This document shows positions 36,390-44,891 of a stretch of 64,000 bases of DNA, piece after piece. Under the pieces are notes generated by a model. That model was not told the DNA's origin. It worked only from the letters and a program-made list of their open reading frames with translations, and made no database searches. The stretch is taken from positions 930,001-994,000 of the forward strand of contig JAGTWJ010000008.1 in the NCBI GenBank assembly GCA_020064725.1. Direction: 5' to 3'. The stretch is from Drechslerella dactyloides. Lineage: Eukaryota; Ascomycota; Orbiliomycetes; Orbiliales; Orbiliaceae. The position numbers and the translations under genes were made by a program. Numbering within the stretch: the stretch's first letter is position 1; every line of letters starts with the position of its first letter.

Positions 36390-36790
36390 GGTGGCGGGTG
36401 GGGAAGGTTGGTGAAACGATCGATGGGATAGAGGTGTCCTGAAGCGCGCCGATTCGAGCGTTCAAGGGGAAGGGCGGTGATCGGCGAGGGAGAGGACGGA
36501 CGGTGGATGATATACGCTCGTGTCAACTGTGGTCATGTTGGAGCACGACGTGAGAGAGAGATCTGGCTTGCGATCCAGGTGGCGTGTGGGTCGCGGTCGA
36601 GTCGAAAGCGTAACTGGCGGCGACGATGGAAGGAAAATTTCGGCTGGGCGGTTCTGCATGGGCCTCTCGGCGCGCTGCAAGGGACCTCGTCCCGCCGCAA
36701 GTGCTTTCGTCATCCTCATCTCCACATCCCACCCGCCTCTCCAAACTCCACCTCTCCACGCGTACCCTTCCCGCTGCGAAATCTCACGAT
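36390..36790. promoter_or_regulatory. 401-bp divergent promoter, rrp6 / mdm35
   Basis: The start codons of rrp6 (minus) and mdm35 (plus) face away from each other across 401 bp, so both core promoters must lie here. I see no clear TATA box; CT-rich tracts near 36720-36770 precede mdm35. Confidence 0.7.
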
Positions 36791-37160
36791 ATGTCTGCAA
36801 GCTTGTCTCCGGATTGTCTGCCGGCGAAGGAGAAGTACGATGCCTGCTTCATCAGATGGTATACGGAAAGTAAGGCGCCTTCCACATTTTCTGGCAGCGA
36901 CCATCTTGCTAATCCTAGCGGTTAGGGTTCCTGCGGGGTGAACGGACGGAGGACGAAACATGCAAGAAGCTCTTTTTAGACTATTCCCGGTGCCTGAAGG
37001 TGAGGCGATCTATCATTCATAGGATAGCGGGATTGATTATAGCTAGCTGACGTACCGCGATGGTATCCAGACTGCTCTTGACAACAAAGGTATCAGCAAA
37101 ATGCTCGACGAGGCGAGGAAGAACACCGAGGATAGCGACCTGGGCCGGCGAGGGACTTGA
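36791..37160 (+). CDS. mdm35: Mdm35/TRIAP1 twin CX9C intermembrane-space protein
   Basis: Three exons: 36791..36869, 36926..36999 and 37071..37160, giving 80 residues. Two CX9C motifs are exact: C-LPAKEKYDA-C in exon 1 and C-KKLFLDYSR-C in exon 2, joined by FIRWYTERFLRGERTEDET. This is the Mdm35/TRIAP1 signature. Mdm35 is imported and oxidised by Mia40, stabilises Ups1/Ups2 (PRELI) proteins, and supports phosphatidic acid and phosphatidylserine transfer between mitochondrial membranes (family knowledge). The gene for phosphatidylserine synthase starts about 1 kb downstream on the same strand, a suggestive but unproven lipid link. The last exon ends in a short basic tail. At exon 2 I chose the later of two acceptors because only it keeps FLRGER in frame. 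Confidence 0.93.
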
Positions 37161-38163
37161 TTGCCCGCGTATAATGGGCAGCAGTTAACTGCACTCTCCA
37201 CTCTCATTCGGATCACGAAAGCGGTTCTCCCGTTACGACGAGATACCCATGACATAACCGCCAAGGGCCAGGACGCATATCCGTTCTGAAGTCCCAGGAC
37301 GCATCCAGATAGCATTTCGATCTCTTATCTCCCCACCGCGAAATATTGCCTTATATTCCGACCTCTAACCGCCTCGAAGGATTCAGAGCCCTGTCGTGGT
37401 TCCAAGTAGATGGATGGCCCGGGATGGCCGGAACCGGGTCGTTTCGTTAATCAGATGCTGGAAAGCCCTCATCAGGGCTATTTCATAGACTGCACTTTAC
37501 CGCGAGGAACATTCACCTCTAGCGGAGGACATCGCGGGGTTATCGTCCAGCGGGTGGATGCAGCAGTGCCCGCATCTGCCCGAACGGTCATGCTGCCTGT
37601 CGCACATGCAAGGGCAGTACAGAGCCGCAGCGTACATATGTAGAATTAGCGTCAAAGTCCACATATCTAGAATCGATAAATTAATGCCATCATCCATCCA
37701 GATGCATATCAAGTGCAAGTGCCCCACGTATACATCATCTCATGCGCCGTCGTGCATAGTCGGCTGAGTGACAAATTACCGCCCTGTATAAATCAAATCT
37801 TGCCAGACGCAGGCCATCGAGCGCCGGGCTGTCGCCGGACCGAGATTTGGCCGCCGATTTGAAAGCTTGGCCAGGTGACGTAGAGGCCGATCTGTTTTCT
37901 TGGACGGGCAACCTGCATGCAATCCCACACCCACATCCCCATCCTATCTTCATCCTCATCTTCGATAATCCACCTTCCCCTCGAGAATTTTACGATCCGA
38001 CAAAGGACAAACTCGTCCATCGACCGCTCTCACCGCCAGGGCCTCCGAGAAGCCTTTCTGCAACCGATATCAGGAGCAGAGCCGTGTTCCCCACCGACCA
38101 CTTCCGGTCCCAACGGTCCTGCTCCCGCGACTCTGCAAACTCGTCTAGCTTGAGCTCCCCACA
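37161..38163. other. intergenic between mdm35 and phosphatidylserine synthase
   Basis: No gene is seen. Short basic ORFs on both strands lack family resemblance. The right part is the promoter of the synthase gene. Confidence 0.55.
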
Positions 38164-39233
38164 ATGTCGCGACAACGTACCACCTCTTCGCCCTCTTCCG
38201 CCAATATCACAGGCAACGGAGGTTTGTGACCGCGCGCATCCCAGAGGGACCGACAACGTCGCTAATCTGCTTTCCTGCCTGCGCTTCTAGGGACCGACGC
38301 CAAAATGAAGGACTTCGCAAGTGACACCGGCCACTTCTCCATGCTTCGGTACGCTCCTTGAGCTCGCACATGGCACCAGCTGCTTGTGCAAACCCATTCC
38401 TCCGACTGGGATCCCCTCCTTCTCTCTCGTACGACCGTCCGCCGAAACATTAGCTGACCGCTGTTATCGGTGCGCCGTCGACAAATTTAGGCAACTGCAG
38501 CCGGCCGACTTTATCACAGAGCTGAACGGTAGGATTCAGAGAGACCCTCAAGCTTGACTGGGTAGCGGCGAAGACGGCTGATACGATGTGGTGGCGATGA
38601 TAGGTTTCTGCGGTATCATGTCTGTCTTTTCCTCGCTGCGGTACTGTCTTGGAGAGCCTACCGACTTGACGAATGTCTGGTTCGCATTGGCCTTCATGCC
38701 TTTCGGTCTCTTCTTCGACTTTATGGACGGCCGTGTCGCAAGGTGGCAGAAGAAGTCATCGCTTCTCGGCCAGGAGCTTGACTCCCTCGCTGACTTGGTA
38801 TGTTTGCAACCGGTTGCTGTTGCGCAAAACGAACCGCTCTGCTGACGAGTCCTCCTCGTATTAGATTTCGTTCGGCGTGGCACCGGCATCTCTCGCATTC
38901 GCAATCGGAATCCGAAGTCTCCTGGACACGGTTCTCCTGTCGTTCTTCGTTCTCTGCGGTCTCTCTCGACTGGCCCGATTCAACGTTTCCGTCCAACACC
39001 TCCCGAAAGATGCCTCCGGCAAGTCCAAGTACTTCGAAGGGACACCGACACCGACGTCGTTAAGCCTGATGATGGTCGCAGGATGGTGGGTGAGCAATGA
39101 GTGGGTCCTGGAGAATCTACCGTGGGGTGTCGTCCTGAAGGGCACGCCGCTGGAATTCCATCCGTCGGTCCTGCTGTTCGTCGCTCATGGATGTGCAATG
39201 GTTAGCAAGAGTCTGAAGGTTCCAAAGCCCTAG
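38164..39233 (+). CDS. cho1: CDP-diacylglycerol-serine O-phosphatidyltransferase (phosphatidylserine synthase)
   Basis: Five exons: 38164..38221, 38291..38348, 38491..38528 (38 nt), 38604..38797 and 38865..39233, giving 238 residues. The CDP-alcohol phosphatidyltransferase signature is complete: D90, D93-G94, A97-R98, G107, D111 and D115, in DFMDGRVARW followed by GQELDSLAD. The remaining sequence is hydrophobic helices (LLSFFVLCGLSRLARFNVSV; SLSLMMVAGWW) with YFEGTPTPTS between them, typical of fungal PS synthases. The enzyme makes phosphatidylserine from CDP-diacylglycerol and serine at the ER and mitochondria-associated membranes (family knowledge). The three small 5' exons are assigned from phase and from the SMLR..ADFITELNGFCG join, which matches the family. 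Confidence 0.93.
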
Positions 39234-39647
39234 ACGAGATGGATGATTAGATCTGTGGTCATTTCCTTATCCTCTTCTTTCCTTTCTTTCGGTCTACGAC
39301 TCTTTGATGCGACGGGTTTTGATGAATTGCATGCATGTTGTCCTTCACGCTGGCTGGCTTTTCCTTTTCACTCCTTGTTCCTGGTTATGATGCTCAAGAT
39401 CCCTACTATCTGCGGGTTCGGCGCGCGGGCTTGTGATTCTACATTCGCTCCACTCTCCTATCATCTTGTGGGTACAGCGTAATGGGAAGATAACTCTACA
39501 TTCACATAATTCATCGTGAAACGACCGCGGAGCACACGTGGATTCTACGCTGGTTGATTCATCTCAGCATGGGTAACGTGGCCACGCACGACCGACTTTA
39601 AATATTTTAAGTACTCTGGAATATAGGTAAAAGCATATCAACGGCGT
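39234..39647. other. short convergent intergenic region
   Basis: This holds the 3' ends of phosphatidylserine synthase (plus) and the kinase-ankyrin gene (minus). It is T-rich near 39270-39300; no gene is seen. Confidence 0.6.
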
Positions 39648-42600
39648 CTACTTGCCACTCATCGCGTCAATCAGCAGCGTGTCGTACGTCTTCTCCGCCT
39701 TCTCTCTTGCCGACTCCCTGTTGTAACCATCCCCCTTCTCATCCGGATCCGCTCCCTGCTGCACTAGAAGTCTTACAACCCGCTCGTTCTTAGGCTTCGT
39801 GCAGCTCCACAGCAGCTTACTCCTCGAATACGACCTTACCCCATTCATGTCCACTCCGCGATCGAGCAACAGCTTCACCAGTTCGATCCTCCCTTTCTCC
39901 GCTGCTATAAAGAGTCCCGGCACCCCGCCGGTTCTGATTGTTCCTTCCTGGCAATGATCCAGCAGCAGAGTGACAAGCTGCAGACACTGCACATCGCTAT
40001 TACACGCCCCGTACAGGGCGTCCGCGCCAGTACCGCTTGGCTTTACCGGGTCCGCCCCCGCGTCCAGCAGTGCGTGGATGATGTCCATTAACGTTTCCAG
40101 TTTACCCTTAGTCTTCATCGTGGTGTACATCTCATATGTCGCCTGCGAGACCGCCTTCGCCAGCGGCAGATACTGACCTCGACTGTTCTGCCCTTTTCCT
40201 GCCCTATTCAGGTTCGGGTCCGCGCCAGCGGCCAGCAGCAGCCTCACACACTCTATGCTCACTGCCTCAACCGCGGATAGCAGTGGTGTCTCCCTGATGG
40301 AATCGATGCCGGGGGGTACTCCAACGTCGTCGACCGAGCGGGGCGCCTCCCCTGCTCCATGGTCAAGCAGCAGCTTGACCATCTTAGCGTCGCCGGCGGC
40401 GGCGGCGAACTGCAAAGGGGTGTGGCAGACCGCTAGTCCGGCTACATCGTCACCCTTGGCCAGCCGGTCGCGCGTCATGTCGATGTCTTTATTGTCCACA
40501 GCCCATTGCAACGGCGACTGTATGTACCCTGGCGGCGCATACTTGTACTGTGAGCGCACGTTGCCAGTCGCGCCTTGCTCATATAGCCACTTGACGACCT
40601 CGTGGCCAACCGATCTGCCGCTGTAGCGCAGCCATTCCTCCAGAACCTGCGCACGGGTCCGGCTGCCCCGTGCCTTCGGAGACTCGAGCAGCAGCTTAAG
40701 GACGCCTGTGTTCTTCTCACAGAGCGCGCGCTCCTCCGGTGACGACGATTGGCCCCAGCTGTTTTTCTCTGGCGAGTAAAAATCCGCGCCGGCTTCGATC
40801 AGCAAAGCTGTTTGGATCTCATTGCCATGGTTGATGACCGACAATACAGCCTCTCTGATGTCTGGACCGACTACCGGCGCTCCAGCCTTCAGCAGTGCGT
40901 CCACAGCCTCATTCGAGTCTGATCTGGTCGCCTCAATGAGCAATTTCCCGAGCTCTTCGGGCGTTGGAGGAGCTGGGACATGCTGGTCTGGTCGCGAGAG
41001 GAGTGTCGCCATCATGCCTCCTAGCTCTTTACTAGCTGCGCGACTGAGCATATTCTTGTACACCTGTGCTCCCGCTTGATGGATGAGGAATTCTAGTATC
41101 TCAGGTTTCTTCTCAGTGAGAGCATAGTACGCTGCGTTAGTGGGAAACCTATCGTCCGACGATGAAAGCTGGTTGACGTCAGCGCCATGGGCAACGAAGA
41201 GCTCAACCATGGCGACGGAGGCATCGGCAGCAGCATGGTGTATGGGCGCCTTATTGTTCGTGTCGCGTTTGTGGACATCCACGCCGTGTTCAAAAAGAAG
41301 GCGAGCGGCGTCGACGTCGTCTTTGATTGCGGCTGCAATGAGAGGTACACGGTTCGGGCCGTCAGGATCAGCCCCACGGTCGAGAAGCATGCGTGTGATA
41401 GCATGATTCTGGTCAAATATTGAGGAGTATAGTGGGATCACCCTGAAGTTGCCCTCGGCGGTGAATGCGGGTGATTTGGAACGAATCTTCTTCGCACCGC
41501 TGCCTGGTTTGGCGTCATCACCGAGCGAGTCCAAAAGGAGCCCAGTCAGCTCCTCGTCACCTTCGCCGATAGCGGTCAGCAAGGCATTGTGGTACCCGTA
41601 GTAATAAGGTCGCCTGACGGTGGAGTTTGGCGAATCTTTTAGTGAGAATTGAGCACCATTCTCGACAAGGTACCGGCCCATCGCCAGGTCTCTCTTTGAA
41701 GCGGCGACGTCGAGCGGTAATTTGTCTGAGTCTCGACTTCTGATGTTCAGATCTTGACCCCTGGCATGGAACAACTTTACGATGTCAAGCCGGCCGTTGG
41801 CGACAGCGATGTTCAGGGGCGGGGACTCGCTGAAGCGGGCTTCGGCGCCGTGGTCTAGCAAGAGCTGTACCATCTTGTCATCCCCTTCCGTCGTTGCAAC
41901 GTGGAGAGGAGTTGTATCAGGAACGCGGCGCATAGGCGAGTCGATCGCGCTAACATCCCTCGAGAGCAATAACTTGACGAGGTCGTGACCGTGGGCAGCC
42001 ACTGCCATATGCAAGGCTGTTTCTCCATTGAAGCCTGTATCGGACGCCTTGAGGCCGGCGTCTAAGAGCGCTGGGATCACGCCGTCCCGATTCTCACGCA
42101 CAGCCCAATGGAGCGCTGTACGTTCGTGGATGTCCCTGACTGAGAAGTTGACCCCATGCCGCAGCAGCAGGTTGACCATTTCACCGCTGCCGACGTAGGA
42201 AGCCGGGAATCTCCCCTCCGCGTCGGTGGCACCCGAGTTGACGCCTGCGCCCAAGAGCAGATCTGCGGCGTCGACATTGTCGGCGATAACAGCGAGGTGC
42301 AGCGGGGTGTGTTCCTTCTTCGAAGTCTTCGCATTGAGCCGGGCGGTGGGATGTCGGACCAGCTCGCGCAGGATGATGCGGTTGCCCTGCTGGCTGGCGA
42401 GATGGAGCGGCGAGCAACGGTCCTTGTCTTCGGCGCTCGCCTTGGCGCCACTGGAGAGCAGCTTGATGGCGCATGATTCACTTCCGGCGCGGGCGGCGTG
42501 GTGTAGAGGTGTCTCGCTGTCGTCATCCTGCAGATTTACGTCGATGCCGGTGGCGAGGAGCTGAGTCAAAGCGGCGAGGTCGTCTCGCTGGGCAGCAGCA

Positions 42601-44588
42601 TGAAGTGGGAATGCCTCTGGTGTGGGAACGACGACCGATTCCGAGCTGATATCACGCTCGTCTGCACCGTGATCATCACCAAGAAGCCGTTCTCTAGCCT
42701 CACGCAGTCTGCCAATTGACCTCTCATCCTTGAGCAGGGCGGACATGTACTTGATGCACCTCGTCAGCTCTTCTTTGCCTGCCTCTGTCTTCTGTTCCGG
42801 CGACAACCTCAACATCGCCGCGCGCTCGAGCAGCTCCAGCATCTCCTTCGCCATCGCCTGGCTGCGCGCGGCTGAACCCGTGATCTCTCCGGACACCATG
42901 CACCACGAGGCGTCTCTGAGCAGGGTCGCGAGCTCATGGAACAGCTCGCTGGCTGCGGCAAGGGGCAGCGAAGGGTCGTTCTCCAGTCGCGACAGCGCCT
43001 TGTCTGCTGCCTCCCGCCACTTGGGCGAGGACACGCTGTCTCGAGTCAGCGATCCAGCTGCCTGTTGCAGAATTCGCAGCTCGGCGTCGATATCGATGCT
43101 CGCAGCGGGCGTGTTTATTGCTTCATCCTGGCTGTCCTCCTCTTCATACTCGTCCTCATACTCCTCATCGTCAGACTCGCCCTCCGGCATGCAACAGGTG
43201 CCACAGAACCGCGACGCCTGCCCCGTCTGCGGATCTTTCGCCGCGATCCGCTCTAGCAATGCAGCCGACGTCACTCGGTTCTTCCGCTCCCTCTCCATCA
43301 TGCTCCCGATCCATGTAAGGGGTGCATCGTCAGCCCTTGTGCCCCCCTTACCCCCGAGTGTCTTCATCCACTGCTCGGTTGCGAGCTCGTTCACCCTGTA
43401 GAAGACGCTTTCACTACCGTGGCTTTCGTAGAAAGTCTTCATGGCTTCGAGCGTTTCTCCCTTCAGCACTGTCACCATCTCCAGAAACACGCACCCAAGC
43501 GACCATATGTCGGCCGAGGTACCGCGCGGCTCATGCTCCGCGACCTCGGGTGCTGCGTATCGTGGGGTCAGTGCTGCCGGTACGCCCTTCGTGGTGGAGC
43601 GAGAGAGGTCACCCCAGTCCAGCGATAGGCCAAAGTCGGTCAGCAGCACGCCGGTGCCGGCCATGACGAGGATGTTCTGCGGCTTGATGTCCTTGTGGCG
43701 GATCTGGGAAGAGTGCAAGTAGTCGAGGGCGCTGGCAAGGCACCCAAAAAAGCTGCGCAGAAGAGCACGTTTCTCTGCAGGACTGGTAAATTCAATGGAT
43801 GATGTCAACGACGACGTCGAATTTTTGGCGTTCTTGTCATCAGCGGTGATGGCATCCAAGAACCACGCTAGGTTTCCATCGGCCACCGGCGCCATGATGA
43901 TCCCCAAGTGCTGCGTATCCGTATAACTTCCCACGTATTCCACGACGTGTCTGTGCCTCAGCCTCTTCAGCACCTCCAGCTCTGCTCTGAACGCCTTCAT
44001 ATGTTCCTTTGCCTTCGGCCCTGCGCCGCCGCTTCCTTTTGCTACAACTCCTCTCGGCAGCCTCTTCCGGGCATACTCCCTCCCGCTCACCGTGCTCACT
44101 ACTTTGTCGACGGCGCCGAACCCTCCCGCGCCCAGCGGACCCTTGCTCTTAAAGGGAAGAGGCTCATCGGGACCAAAATTGCGGTGACGTCCGCGCTCGC
44201 CTTTCTCGAGGTCGACGGCCTTTGTGAGGACGAGCGGCTGGGTGCGCACGAAGGCCGAGCGCACGGCAAGAGGTATGCCATCGGGAAGGGAGCTGAGCGA
44301 GAAAGGCAGCCAGAAGTCGCTGAGACCTTGCGCGAGAAAGATGGAGTCGAGGAGCGGCAACTGGTCGATAAGACGAAGAACCGTGTAGAGGCGCGGGACC
44401 CGCGCCCAGCGAGAGTTGATGGGCTCAAGGAGACTTGCGATCTGCTGGATCTCGAGCTCGAGCAAGCACGCACGGAGAGGCGCATCGATGCTACCGTCCT
44501 GCGAGGTCGTATCGCCGCCGGGGCTAAGAACGAAGAAGTCGTCAAGGGATTTCCCATGAGACGAAGCTAATATATCGAAGGTCGCCAT
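39648..44588 (-). CDS. intronless Ser/Thr kinase with long ankyrin-repeat array (RIPK4/ANKK1-like layout)
   Basis: One uninterrupted frame of 1646 residues. Residues 1-145 form a domain I cannot name (VLRLIDQLPLLDSIFLAQGL then SDFWLPFSLSSLPDGIPL). The kinase domain is about 145-447 and looks catalytically complete: Gly loop GAGGFGAV (153-160), Lys175, catalytic loop HKDIKPQN with D300 and N305, DFG 318-320, APE 346-348. A strongly acidic stretch follows CCMPEGESDDEEYEDEYEEE (from about 465), then a helical linker (500-640). From about 658 to the end it is ankyrin repeats, many canonical (TPLHHAARAGSESCAIKLLS; TALHWAVRENRDGVIPALLD). Ankyrin arrays bind partners or ligands; kinase-ankyrin proteins such as RIPK4 relay innate-immune or cell-death signals in animals (family knowledge). 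The lack of introns contrasts with the intron-rich neighbours. It is divergent from the HeLo-pseudokinase gene. Confidence 0.93.
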   Translation of the reverse strand: MATFDILASSHGKSLDDFFVLSPGGDTTSQDGSIDAPLRACLLELEIQQIASLLEPINSRWARVPRLYTVLRLIDQLPLLDSIFLAQGLSDFWLPFSLSSLPDGIPLAVRSAFVRTQPLVLTKAVDLEKGERGRHRNFGPDEPLPFKSKGPLGAGGFGAVDKVVSTVSGREYARKRLPRGVVAKGSGGAGPKAKEHMKAFRAELEVLKRLRHRHVVEYVGSYTDTQHLGIIMAPVADGNLAWFLDAITADDKNAKNSTSSLTSSIEFTSPAEKRALLRSFFGCLASALDYLHSSQIRHKDIKPQNILVMAGTGVLLTDFGLSLDWGDLSRSTTKGVPAALTPRYAAPEVAEHEPRGTSADIWSLGCVFLEMVTVLKGETLEAMKTFYESHGSESVFYRVNELATEQWMKTLGGKGGTRADDAPLTWIGSMMERERKNRVTSAALLERIAAKDPQTGQASRFCGTCCMPEGESDDEEYEDEYEEEDSQDEAINTPAASIDIDAELRILQQAAGSLTRDSVSSPKWREAADKALSRLENDPSLPLAAASELFHELATLLRDASWCMVSGEITGSAARSQAMAKEMLELLERAAMLRLSPEQKTEAGKEELTRCIKYMSALLKDERSIGRLREARERLLGDDHGADERDISSESVVVPTPEAFPLHAAAQRDDLAALTQLLATGIDVNLQDDDSETPLHHAARAGSESCAIKLLSSGAKASAEDKDRCSPLHLASQQGNRIILRELVRHPTARLNAKTSKKEHTPLHLAVIADNVDAADLLLGAGVNSGATDAEGRFPASYVGSGEMVNLLLRHGVNFSVRDIHERTALHWAVRENRDGVIPALLDAGLKASDTGFNGETALHMAVAAHGHDLVKLLLSRDVSAIDSPMRRVPDTTPLHVATTEGDDKMVQLLLDHGAEARFSESPPLNIAVANGRLDIVKLFHARGQDLNIRSRDSDKLPLDVAASKRDLAMGRYLVENGAQFSLKDSPNSTVRRPYYYGYHNALLTAIGEGDEELTGLLLDSLGDDAKPGSGAKKIRSKSPAFTAEGNFRVIPLYSSIFDQNHAITRMLLDRGADPDGPNRVPLIAAAIKDDVDAARLLFEHGVDVHKRDTNNKAPIHHAAADASVAMVELFVAHGADVNQLSSSDDRFPTNAAYYALTEKKPEILEFLIHQAGAQVYKNMLSRAASKELGGMMATLLSRPDQHVPAPPTPEELGKLLIEATRSDSNEAVDALLKAGAPVVGPDIREAVLSVINHGNEIQTALLIEAGADFYSPEKNSWGQSSSPEERALCEKNTGVLKLLLESPKARGSRTRAQVLEEWLRYSGRSVGHEVVKWLYEQGATGNVRSQYKYAPPGYIQSPLQWAVDNKDIDMTRDRLAKGDDVAGLAVCHTPLQFAAAAGDAKMVKLLLDHGAGEAPRSVDDVGVPPGIDSIRETPLLSAVEAVSIECVRLLLAAGADPNLNRAGKGQNSRGQYLPLAKAVSQATYEMYTTMKTKGKLETLMDIIHALLDAGADPVKPSGTGADALYGACNSDVQCLQLVTLLLDHCQEGTIRTGGVPGLFIAAEKGRIELVKLLLDRGVDMNGVRSYSRSKLLWSCTKPKNERVVRLLVQQGADPDEKGDGYNRESAREKAEKTYDTLLIDAMSGK

Positions 44589-44891
44589 ATTGCGTCGCGT
44601 CTGTATGTCTGCTTGTGAAGTTCACGATGCCATGGCGCCGGGGCCGTTGGATCCTGTCGACGTCCATCCTTTATACAATTATACATGCTGGGTACCGCGG
44701 CCGTCAGCCCCGTGCGCGGTGCGGTGCGGGTACATGCATCGCTGGTGCGATGTCCGACCCCTCCTTCAGCCTCATCATCCCGGACAGTACACCCCGCTCC
44801 GTGGTTTCAGAATCGCAGTTGTTGGAGAGAGCATTCATCGGGACTCCACTTCGGATAACGAACTACTGAAAGCTTATATCATTGCCACGCC
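44589..44891. promoter_or_regulatory. 303-bp divergent promoter, kinase-ankyrin / HeLo-pseudokinase
   Basis: Only 303 bp separate the two ATGs. It contains a CCCCT (STRE-like) pentamer at 44758-44762 and a TATA-like cttatatc near 44872-44879, just before the HeLo gene. The short shared promoter suggests co-expression. The motifs are short and may be chance. Confidence 0.6.

Noticed and set aside
42730..43401. 223-residue plus-strand ORF, and the 220-residue one at 43908-44570
   Set aside because: Both lie antisense to the kinase-ankyrin gene in GC-rich coding DNA and show no domain; they are shadows of the real frame.
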